A stretch of DNA of 13,192 nt from Microcaldota archaeon (GTDB lineage Archaea > Micrarchaeota > Micrarchaeia > Micrarchaeales > Micrarchaeaceae): NCBI GenBank assembly GCA_021785805.1, contig JAJYEJ010000025.1, positions 1 through 13,192 of the forward strand, read 5' to 3'. A program made the position numbers and the translations under genes. Every line of letters begins with the position of its first letter. Positions within the stretch are counted from its first letter, which is position 1. This document shows positions 1-5,548 of this stretch, piece after piece. The notes beneath the pieces are model-generated. The model searched no databases and was not told the origin of the DNA. It saw nothing but the letters and a program-made list of their open reading frames with translations.

Positions 1-491
1 GCTTCTACGGATCCGCTGCACGCTGATGATAGTGTGCTCACCGGCAGCGAGATGGTGGCGAATTGTGCCACTAGGCCAGATTTTCCGCCCTGGTCGTATT
101 CCACCCAGAGGTAACCGGAGAACGATGTGCCTATGGTGGCTGTTGATGAGAGAGGGCATGATATTTGCACAGTCTCTTGTTGTCCCGGTGCCAGGTTAGA
201 CGTACCTGATGCGGTAAACGTATTAGGTTCGGATTTCGCAGTAGAACATCCGAAGCCTACTATGGTGACATTGGGTCCCTGGTAGCCATACACTATCGAG
301 AGGGTCCCATCAGTAGCTAGCAGCGGATTGCTGCAGAGGTATCCTGGAGATGCTACGCATGTCCCTCCGAGAAAGTTTGCACCGCCAAACACACCGAGAG
401 AATAGAGGGCTCCCAGGACCACAGCCACTATGAGTATCGCCCACCCATAGGTCATGAGATATTCCATAGCTGATTGGGCTTTGGAGCTCAT
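1..491 (-). CDS. Pilin-like surface protein with class III signal peptide (C-terminus cut by window edge)
   Basis: At least 163 codons read from ATG 491 to the left edge with no stop. The N-terminus is MSSKA followed by QSAMEYLMTYGWAIL and a hydrophobic stretch to about residue 32. This is the archaeal class III (type IV prepilin) layout: a short basic leader, probable cleavage between Ala and Gln, Glu at mature position +5, and a hydrophobic assembly helix. After the helix come a GGANFLGGT turn, two Cys (TCVASPGYLC) and a beta-rich region ending in a GYLWVEYDQ motif near residue 135. The first 145 or so residues are closely similar to the protein at 5549-6943, but the final visible residues (SLPVSTLSSACSG) differ, so the C-terminal module may be different. 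It lies 87 bases after a pilus-type ATPase on the same strand, which fits export by a type IV pilus-like machine. The exact function (filament subunit or adhesin) is not known. Confidence 0.8.
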   Translation of the reverse strand, partial: MSSKAQSAMEYLMTYGWAILIVAVVLGALYSLGVFGGANFLGGTCVASPGYLCSNPLLATDGTLSIVYGYQGPNVTIVGFGCSTAKSEPNTFTASGTSNLAPGQQETVQISCPLSSTATIGTSFSGYLWVEYDQGGKSGLVAQFATISLPVSTLSSACSGSVE

Positions 492-498
492 CGCCAGT

Positions 499-542
499 TC
501 ACCTTGTCGTGGTAAGGGATGTTAACTTTAAATACTTATATG
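499..542 (-). promoter_or_regulatory. Promoter and ribosome binding site of the left-edge pilin-like gene
   Basis: On the minus strand a TATTTAAAG box (526-534) with an overlapping CATATAAGT alternative (534-542) lies 35-50 bases before ATG 491. AAGGTGA (505-499) sits 7 bases before the ATG and is a good archaeal Shine-Dalgarno site. The gene therefore has its own promoter although it follows the ATPase. Confidence 0.5.
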
Positions 543-578
543 ACGGGTACGATTGAGTGTTCTCAAAGACCGAAACTT

Positions 579-1898
579 TCATACTGAGACTGCGGGGGAG
601 ATATTGTTAAGGCCTATATCCTTGAGGAGCTTCTCTGGGTTATCGTAATATGCCTGCACCATCTCGCTTATGGACTTTATGTCCCTCTTCCCTAGCCTGT
701 TTAGCTGGAACAGCACCCTTTCCCTGACTGCTTCCTCAGCGAGTATGTCGGATGGAGACACCCCGAGGAGCTTCGATATCGTGTCCCTGTAGGTCACGCT
801 GGGTAGTATCGGCGCCGCCTGGTGGGTCCTATAGTCGAATCTGTACATGTCGGAAAGCAGTACCTGGGTCTCTATGCCCGATATCTCTGACATCTGCACC
901 ACCCTCCTCATCGGGACCCCGTTGTGGTACACGTACGCCACTATGAAAAGAGCGTCTATGGCCGGAAGTATGTCCCTTGGCACGTCCATCGGGGCGTGCT
1001 CCAGCCTGTTTATTATATCCCTGGTCGATGAGGCGTGTATGGTCGTCATGGCTATCTTTCCGACGTTCATTGCGGCAAGCATGTCGTTCGCCTCCGCCCC
1101 CCTCACCTCCCCTATGATTATCATGTCAGGCCTCATCCTGAGGGCGTTCTTTACCAGGTCCACCATTGGAAGGTCCTGGCTTGTTTCCAGCTTCACTGTG
1201 TTCTCCTGCGTGCTCGTGTTGAGCTCGTATGTCTCCTCTATCGTGACTATCCTTGCCTCCGGCCTGAAGAACGAGAAGAACGAATTGAGCATCGTGGTCT
1301 TTCCGGCTGCAGGGACCCCTCCTATGATGATGTTCGCCGGGCGGACCTTGAAGCCATCCGTGTAGAGCCACATCCTTGCGGCTATCCTGTAATCCATCTC
1401 TCCGGCATTGATAAGGTCGAGTATGCTGTATGGATTAGACCTGAAGTTCCTTATAGTGACATCATAACCCAACGGCGAGAATATGATGTTCGCCCTGCTT
1501 CCAGTAGGCATGTGCACATCCATTATCTTGCCGTTGGCCGTCTGGTTGGTGGCAAAGAGCTTCAGCTTGTTGACGAACCTCGTGAGATGGTCCTTGTCAT
1601 CGAAATGTATGTCGTCTACTTTCACTATCCCCTTCTTGGAGTTGTAGACGAATATGCTGCTTGTGTTGTTAACCATTATGTCCTCTATGTCCTGGTCTTC
1701 CACGAGTTCCTGGACCTTCCCAAGGTCGTTTATGTCGTCGATTATCTCCGCGATGTCGTGGGAATCAGACTGTGGCCTGATGGTCTTGATCCCTGCGACA
1801 AGCATGTCGTGCCTACGCTTCGGGTCGGTTATGTTGACGAATTTGCCAGTAAGCTCACGGAGCAGCTGGTCTTCGACTTCCAACAGTTCTTCACGCAT
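579..1898 (-). CDS. Type IV pilus / archaellum / type II secretion family ATPase (GspE/PilB-like)
   Basis: This 439-residue AAA-type hexameric ATPase should power assembly of type IV pilus-like filaments from the cytoplasmic face of the membrane. Numbering from ATG 1898: an N-terminal domain (1-170) with the typical IEDIMVNN strand (71-78), Walker A GVPAAGKT (194-201), an Asp-box-like RIVTIEET (216-223), Walker B IIIGEVRG (260-267) and the His box TTIHA (285-289). This is the full GspE/PilT/VirB11 motif order. A longer frame continues upstream to 2018, but it would overlap rnp4, and a TATA box at 1935-1942 falls inside it, so that extension is rejected. GTG 1907 (adding VIR) lies about 31 bases from the TATA box and could be a leaderless start; ATG 1898 is the conservative choice. 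The downstream neighbour at 1-491 is a likely substrate. No PilC/TadC-type membrane partner or prepilin peptidase is visible. Archaellum, adhesion pilus and pseudopilus roles cannot be told apart here. Confidence 0.88.
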   Translation of the reverse strand: MREELLEVEDQLLRELTGKFVNITDPKRRHDMLVAGIKTIRPQSDSHDIAEIIDDINDLGKVQELVEDQDIEDIMVNNTSSIFVYNSKKGIVKVDDIHFDDKDHLTRFVNKLKLFATNQTANGKIMDVHMPTGSRANIIFSPLGYDVTIRNFRSNPYSILDLINAGEMDYRIAARMWLYTDGFKVRPANIIIGGVPAAGKTTMLNSFFSFFRPEARIVTIEETYELNTSTQENTVKLETSQDLPMVDLVKNALRMRPDMIIIGEVRGAEANDMLAAMNVGKIAMTTIHASSTRDIINRLEHAPMDVPRDILPAIDALFIVAYVYHNGVPMRRVVQMSEISGIETQVLLSDMYRFDYRTHQAAPILPSVTYRDTISKLLGVSPSDILAEEAVRERVLFQLNRLGKRDIKSISEMVQAYYDNPEKLLKDIGLNNISPAVSV

Positions 1899-1934
1899 CC
1901 TTATCACTGGCCCGCTATAATTTTCAAAGGAACC

Positions 1935-1942
1935 TATAAAAA
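1935..1942 (-). promoter_or_regulatory. TATA box of the pilus ATPase gene
   Basis: TTTTTATA on the minus strand lies 40 bases before ATG 1898 and about 31 before GTG 1907, in the 67-base gap after rnp4. It suggests the ATPase starts its own transcript. Confidence 0.5.
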
Positions 1943-1965
1943 CCCGTAATCGATGCCCGTTGGAG

Positions 1966-2259
1966 TCAGTACCGCATATGCCTCTCCGCACCGCAATGCA
2001 TGCAGATGTATGCCACATAGCGGTTGTGGCTCGACACCCTTACTTTCGCGCTGATCCCGGGGACCAGAGCTATCTCGCATTTGCCGCATATCCGCTTCTT
2101 AATGATTCGGGGAAGGCTGACCTTGTAGTGGGAGTTTATCCTCTTCAATAGCCTTATGTACTTTCTGGATAGGTCGATATCCCCCGGGAGCGCCTTTTCC
2201 GCAAGATCGAACAATCGCTCCATCCTTTCCATTGCCACTTCCCTTGCCTCTGACTTCAA
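1966..2259 (-). CDS. rnp4: Ribonuclease P protein component 4 (Rpr2/Rpp21/Snm1 family)
   Basis: This 97-residue protein matches archaeal Rnp4, which pairs with Rnp1 in the RNase P ribonucleoprotein that trims the 5' leader of precursor tRNAs. Visible family features are an N-terminal helical part with RKYIRLLKRINSHYKV (32-47), a basic LPRIIKKR segment (49-56), and a zinc ribbon with ligands C58/C61 and C86/C89. The frame opens with TTG at 2259, 11 bases after the upstream stop and with a GGTG (Shine-Dalgarno-like) just before it. An ATG at 2232 (residue 10) would give 88 residues and is a real alternative, since the family core begins after it. It most likely shares a transcript with the DJ-1-like gene. 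Confidence 0.85.
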   Translation of the reverse strand: MKSEAREVAMERMERLFDLAEKALPGDIDLSRKYIRLLKRINSHYKVSLPRIIKKRICGKCEIALVPGISAKVRVSSHNRYVAYICMHCGAERHMRY

Positions 2260-2270
2260 GAAGACACCGA

Positions 2271-2795
2271 TTACTTGACCCCGAGCCTCTCCAGGAATGT
2301 CTGCATGGGGGCTTCCATCCTCGACGACCCTCTTATAGTGATGATATTGTCGGCTACCTCTATCTCGTTTTCGGAAGGCACCCCGTGGAACAGCAGGACC
2401 AGCCTTTTTGTCTCGTCGTCCTGCGGCACGGATACCTTCTTGCCGTTGATTATGTTGGCCCTTGCGAGCACCTTTATCGAGTTGCCGATCGCGGCGATGA
2501 GCTTCCTCTCGTTGTTGACCTGTAGGATGGTGTCGAGCAGTGGCCTGTATTCGTAGAGCTTGTATGTCTCTACGCCCTTCCCGTCTATGAGCAATATCCC
2601 GCTGAAATCGGATAGCCTGAGCTTCGACATGCTTGCCTGCTGCTTATAGACTGCGCCGTGGCTTCCGGTGCAGTCCTTGTTGCCATAGCTGGCTAATCTG
2701 TATTCCACGCCCCACTTGTCGAGGAACAGCTTTACCGTTGCTATGGTCTCATCCCTGAAATCGCTTGGCGGGAGGAATACTAGGAGCGTCATCAT
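2271..2795 (-). CDS. DJ-1/PfpI-like (class I glutamine amidotransferase fold) protein lacking the catalytic Cys
   Basis: The 174-residue protein has the layout of the DJ-1/PfpI superfamily. The N-terminal strand is MTLLVFLPP, followed by DFRDETIATVKLFLDKWGVEY, SDFSGILLIDGKGVE (62-76, the loop equivalent to the YDALVIPGG segment), KLIAAIGNS (98-106, the nucleophile elbow) and ADNIITIRG (148-156) near the end. In active members the elbow reads AAICHG; here it is AAIGNS, so Gly104 stands where the nucleophilic Cys should be. The only Cys is C42. It is therefore probably not a protease, chaperone-type glyoxalase or amidotransferase of the usual kind and may bind a ligand or a partner. The frame opens at TTG 2810, but the TATA box is only about 24 bases before that, so ATG 2795 (or the adjacent ATG 2792) is preferred. 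It is first in the block with rnp4, 11 bases upstream. Confidence 0.65.
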   Translation of the reverse strand: MMTLLVFLPPSDFRDETIATVKLFLDKWGVEYRLASYGNKDCTGSHGAVYKQQASMSKLRLSDFSGILLIDGKGVETYKLYEYRPLLDTILQVNNERKLIAAIGNSIKVLARANIINGKKVSVPQDDETKRLVLLFHGVPSENEIEVADNIITIRGSSRMEAPMQTFLERLGVK

Positions 2796-2830
2796 ATCGC
2801 CTATGCCCAAGCTTATTTGACCTCGTAGAC

Positions 2831-2838
2831 TTATAAAC
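2831..2838 (-). promoter_or_regulatory. TATA box for the DJ-1-like/rnp4 transcript
   Basis: TTTATAAG on the minus strand (2838-2831) predicts a transcript start near 2808, giving a leader of roughly 13-16 bases before ATG 2795/2792. It is one half of a divergent promoter region. Confidence 0.5.
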
Positions 2839-2870
2839 TTGACTGTGGAGGTACCAGATGCGGGAATACC

Positions 2871-2878
2871 TTTATAAT
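2871..2878 (+). promoter_or_regulatory. TATA box of the polyprenyl synthase gene
   Basis: TTTATAAT on the plus strand is centred about 25 bases before ATG 2900, the spacing expected for a leaderless transcript starting at or next to that ATG. Confidence 0.6.
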
Positions 2879-2899
2879 GGATAGCCGCCCCTAAATCAT

Positions 2900-4000
2900 A
2901 TGAAGGAGAGGGTTATGAGTACGGAGGACATCGCCGAGATTGCAGGCTTCATAAAGAAGAGAGCCGAGCTTGTGGACCTTCAGTTAAAGGACTACCTGAA
3001 AACAAATGCCTCCGACAGGTACATAAGCACGATTGTGGGCAAGAGCAACTACAGGTATGACTCCGTTGCTATAGACAAGGCGCTGCTGGATCCGGCGTGG
3101 TACCTCCTCAATTTAGGGGGAAAAAGACTAAGGCCTGTGCTGCTGCTGCTCGTGATAGAGGCGCTCGGCAAGAATCCGGACGATTTCATGGAGTTCTCCA
3201 TAATACCGGAAATAATACACAACGCGACCCTGGTTCATGACGATATAGAGGATGGGTCCGAGATGCGCAGGGGCGCGCTTTCAGTCCATAAGAAGTATGG
3301 TCTAGATGTGGCGCTGAATCTCGGAGACTTCCTGTTCTACTTACCGATGACGGCCGTGTTCGACAGCACAAAGCTCAAGGCGAGGACGAAGAATGCAGTA
3401 TTCGCCATATACGTAAGGGATATGCTGAGGCTCGGCATAGGGCAGGCGACAGAGCTGGCATGGCATAACAGCATGGTTGACCCGGCGCAGATAACGGAGG
3501 ACAACTACCTCCAGATGGCTTTCGATAAGACAGGCGCGCTGACCGGCATGGCCACGAAGATAGGAGCCGTGCTGGCTGGGGCCGATAAGACGACTGTAAA
3601 CGCACTGGGAAGGTTTGGGGCCACGATAGGAGTGGCGTTCCAGCTGCAGGACGACCTCCTTAACCTCAAGGACAGCAAGGTGTCGAAGAACAAGGGAGTT
3701 GTCGGAGAGGATATAAGGGAGGGCAAGATAACCCTTGCCATCATCTATACGCTGAAGACCGCCTCGGATGAGGATAGGAGAGCGCTTTCTGACATACTGC
3801 GCCAGCATACCACAGATTCGGAGAGGATAAACAAGGCGGTAGAGATACTCGACAGGTATGGAGCCGACAGCTATGTCGATAAGGTGAAGGAGAGACTCAT
3901 AAGGGAGGCCTGGAGCGAACTTGACAGGAAGCTGCCTGAATCCGGTGCAAAGAAAAAGCTGAGAGGCATGCTTGACTTCCTTATAGAAAGGACAGTATGA
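2900..4000 (+). CDS. Polyprenyl diphosphate synthase (geranylgeranyl/farnesyl type)
   Basis: This 366-residue trans-prenyltransferase condenses isopentenyl diphosphate with allylic diphosphates to make the C20 (or longer) chains of archaeal ether lipids. Seen in order: GGKRLRP (73-79), first Asp-rich motif DDIED (114-118) followed by MRRG (122-125), DKTGALTG (209-216), second Asp-rich motif QDDLLN (250-255) and GEDIREGK (269-276). Residues -5 and -4 before the first motif are A109 and T110. Small side chains there usually mean a product longer than farnesyl diphosphate, so GGPP is the best guess. The second motif ends in Asn rather than Asp, as in some other GGPP synthases. Two starts are possible: ATG 2900 at leaderless distance from the TATA box, or ATG 2915, which has AAGGAG six bases upstream. 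Of 26 Ile codons, 21 are AUA. The gene is monocistronic and converges with 5S rRNA seven bases later. Confidence 0.9.
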   Translation: MKERVMSTEDIAEIAGFIKKRAELVDLQLKDYLKTNASDRYISTIVGKSNYRYDSVAIDKALLDPAWYLLNLGGKRLRPVLLLLVIEALGKNPDDFMEFSIIPEIIHNATLVHDDIEDGSEMRRGALSVHKKYGLDVALNLGDFLFYLPMTAVFDSTKLKARTKNAVFAIYVRDMLRLGIGQATELAWHNSMVDPAQITEDNYLQMAFDKTGALTGMATKIGAVLAGADKTTVNALGRFGATIGVAFQLQDDLLNLKDSKVSKNKGVVGEDIREGKITLAIIYTLKTASDEDRRALSDILRQHTTDSERINKAVEILDRYGADSYVDKVKERLIREAWSELDRKLPESGAKKKLRGMLDFLIERTV

Positions 4001-4007
4001 ATAGGAT

Positions 4008-4121
4008 GCCAAACAGCAACATGCTTTCCCGCCCGAGAGCAGTACACACATGTCGTGAACAGGCTTAGCTTCCAAGTTCGGAATGGGTTTGGGCGTTTCC
4101 CTGCTCCTATTACCGTTTGAC
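4008..4121 (-). rRNA. 5S ribosomal RNA
   Basis: On the minus strand the conserved loop C region reads CCCATTCCGAACTTGGAAG, with CTAAGCC following. The ends form helix I: GUCAAACGGUAAU at the 5' end (4121-4109) pairs over 13 positions, including G-U pairs, with GUUGCUGUUUGGC at the 3' end (4020-4008). The ends may be off by one to three bases. No 16S or 23S gene lies nearby, so this 5S is unlinked and has its own TATA box 27 bases upstream. Confidence 0.9.
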
Positions 4122-4143
4122 GTTACCTATTAGGCTTCAAAAA

Positions 4144-4152
4144 GGATATAAA
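4144..4152 (-). promoter_or_regulatory. TATA box of the 5S rRNA gene
   Basis: TTTATATCC on the minus strand is centred 27 bases before the inferred 5S start at 4121. Read on the plus strand it is GGATATAAA, so it could also initiate to the right near 4174. Confidence 0.7.
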
Positions 4153-4173
4153 CCTTGCGATTTAGCGGATTTG

Positions 4174-4330
4174 AGCGTGGCCTGGCAGCATACCGGCGCT
4201 TAGACCGAAGCCAGGGGATCGCGAAGGGAGCGCCGACCGGCTGGGAAATGGGTTGTGCCGAGTCCCGTGCACATGTCACTGTGGGATTCTCATTGCAGAT
4301 GAGATGCGACACCGCTTCGCCAGGTTTGTC
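4174..4330. other. Intergenic region with strong inverted repeats, possible structured RNA
   Basis: This 235-base gap between the 5S gene and the zinc-finger gene has no convincing protein gene. It holds CCTGGC (4181-4186) pairing with GCCAGG (4319-4324) around a 130-base interior, an eight-pair helix within 4191-4236 (arms CCGGCGCT and AGCGCCGA, one G-U), and a perfect TCTCAT/ATGAGA hairpin near 4287-4303. A TGTGC/GCACA stem lies near 4254-4273. A GCCAGG at 4209-4214 offers an alternative partner for CCTGGC. If transcribed rightward from the shared TATA box the start would be near 4174; if leftward, it would be the tail of the priL transcript. I could not match it to SRP RNA, RNase P RNA or a box C/D guide. 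Confidence 0.3.
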
Positions 4331-4356
4331 AGAGATGTCCGTAGGTGCTTAGTCGT

Positions 4357-4521
4357 CTATTTGCGATGGCTCCCTAGTGCACCCCTTCCGGACCTGCAGG
4401 ATGTGCATATCCCCAGACTTGAGTCGAAATGCGCGGCGCATACCCTCCTTCCACACAGCTTGCAGGAGTGCTCCGCTATCTTGTTGTCATTGAAGTCGCA
4501 CAGCTTTGCTACGTCACCCAT
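4357..4521 (-). CDS. Small Cys-rich zinc-finger protein coupled to priL
   Basis: This 54-residue protein has a Cys/His pattern C20-x2-C23-x4-C28-x2-H31-x7-C39-x2-C42 (plus C8), which resembles the cross-brace of B-box/AN1-type zinc fingers. It ends in a basic tail (SGRGALGSHRK). The start is ATG 4521, preceded five bases upstream by a perfect Shine-Dalgarno GGAGGTGA (4534-4527). The ATG overlaps the end of priL by eight bases, so translation is probably coupled to it. A TTG at 4539 would extend the frame but would place the Shine-Dalgarno inside the gene. The specific function is not recognised. Its position suggests a partner or regulator of primase, but this is inference only. Confidence 0.7.
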   Translation of the reverse strand: MGDVAKLCDFNDNKIAEHSCKLCGRRVCAAHFDSSLGICTSCRSGRGALGSHRK

Positions 4522-5476
4522 TCTTGTCACCTCCGTCAACGCCGAGGAGCTTGAAATCTATAGCGCTGAGCTCGGTCTTCGCCCTTCTCAGCGACATCGG
4601 CCTGATGCCCTTGACCTTGGCATAATTGCACTGGTATTGTATGTACCTGTCGGTTATGTTGGTGTGGGGCTCTATGGTCTTGCACTTATTGATATAATCC
4701 AATATCATCGACGCTGCCTTCTCCGGGGTAAGCCCCTTTACGTTTATCAGGTATGGTGCAAGGATCAGGTTCACTGTCCTGTGCCTGCAATCAGGTATTG
4801 GAGTCTGCAGGAGCCGTTCTATCCAGTATGTGGTCCTTGCGCCGACAGGAGCGGTTTGCGCCTGTGGAGCTGCCGTACCCACTTTTACGGTAGGCGCGAC
4901 CTCGATCACAGCCTTAGGCAGATCTTTAATCTGGATCGGGAGGCCTTTTTCCACATACTTCAGCGCAGCCAGGCCGACGACCCCCGCCGCTGTGCTGCTA
5001 TCCATCAAAACGACGCCTTTCTCCAGCCTCTGATTCGCGAGCCTGTACTCGCTATTGTCCTCGGCTGCCGCATATCTCAGGAACTCTGCCATCTTTATCC
5101 CAAGGAGTCCGTCCTTCGCGACTGACAGTCCCAGACCTAGCTCCCCTGCCAGCTTAAGCGCGCGCTCCGTGGAGTCTGTCCTTAAAGCTTCGGTGGCGCG
5201 CTTTGCCTCGGCAGAGGCGAAAACCCTGATCAGGTATGGTTTCTTCATCGCGCTTAGCAGCATCCTGGCATAAACATATCCGAGGATGTAATCCAGCTTC
5301 CTGTAGCTGGTGTTGACGAAACTGAGTTCGCCGGAAAGTGCCTGCTCCAGCCTGGCCTTGCCGACAAGGAGATGCTGCCTGTCCACCGACCTCAGGTTTA
5401 GGTCTTTTACGATATTCCGACCTTCGGCCGAGAACGGGTAGCGATAGGCGAAGTCCAGCTCCTCTTCTGTGTACAT
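4514..5476 (-). CDS. priL: DNA primase large subunit PriL with PriX-like C-terminal domain
   Basis: This 320-residue non-catalytic primase subunit is expected to bind PriS and help make RNA primers for replication. The N-terminal half has clear PriL features: LDFAYRYPFSAEGRNIV (7-23) and LDYILGYVYARMLLSA (61-76), leading to LIRVFASAEAKRATEAL (82-98). A Pro/Ala/Thr-rich linker (about 190-215) leads to a C-terminal domain with WIERLLQTPIPDCRHR (218-233), LILAPYLINVKGL (237-249) and KVKGIRPMSL (287-296). That pattern resembles PriX of Sulfolobales and Thaumarchaeota rather than the classical PPC...Fe-S domain. Only three Cys are present (230, 265, 283), so a standard four-Cys cluster is unlikely. 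The frame opens at TTG 5494, but a TATA box at 5499-5506 sits 26-27 bases before ATG 5476, so a leaderless start there is chosen. No priS is in the window. Confidence 0.75.
   Translation of the reverse strand: MYTEEELDFAYRYPFSAEGRNIVKDLNLRSVDRQHLLVGKARLEQALSGELSFVNTSYRKLDYILGYVYARMLLSAMKKPYLIRVFASAEAKRATEALRTDSTERALKLAGELGLGLSVAKDGLLGIKMAEFLRYAAAEDNSEYRLANQRLEKGVVLMDSSTAAGVVGLAALKYVEKGLPIQIKDLPKAVIEVAPTVKVGTAAPQAQTAPVGARTTYWIERLLQTPIPDCRHRTVNLILAPYLINVKGLTPEKAASMILDYINKCKTIEPHTNITDRYIQYQCNYAKVKGIRPMSLRRAKTELSAIDFKLLGVDGGDKNG
4527..4534 (-). promoter_or_regulatory. Shine-Dalgarno site of the zinc-finger gene inside priL
   Basis: GGAGGTGA on the minus strand lies within the last codons of priL and five bases before ATG 4521. 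It fixes the start of the small gene and shows that this organism uses Shine-Dalgarno initiation for internal cistrons. Confidence 0.75.
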
Positions 5477-5498
5477 GATACCGATATTGTTCAAACTA

Positions 5499-5506
5499 CT
5501 ATAAAG
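5499..5506 (-). promoter_or_regulatory. TATA box of the priL operon
   Basis: CTTTATAG on the minus strand is 26-27 bases before ATG 5476, consistent with a leaderless priL mRNA. Confidence 0.6.
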
Positions 5507-5548
5507 GGATAACTATCCGATTCGGCCGGAGCGGAACGCGTTTCTCGA

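Noticed and set aside
1035..1949. 304-codon plus-strand open frame
   Set aside because: It lies antisense to the well-supported pilus ATPase, and its product is rich in Val, Tyr, His and Arg with no family features.
1899..2018. N-terminal extension of the ATPase to a start at 2018
   Set aside because: It would overlap rnp4 and include the TATA box; its residues (Cys/Gly/Arg-rich) do not fit the family.
3341..4075. 244-codon minus-strand open frame
   Set aside because: It is antisense to the polyprenyl synthase and runs into the 5S gene.
4384..4395. AGGTCCGGAAGG on the minus strand, resembling the SRP RNA helix 8 loop
   Set aside because: It falls in the reading frame of the zinc-finger gene (codons for RSGR), and the following bases lack the conserved AGCAG of helix 8.
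4253..5125. 290-codon plus-strand open frame
   Set aside because: It is antisense to priL and the zinc-finger gene, which have family motifs, promoters and a Shine-Dalgarno site.
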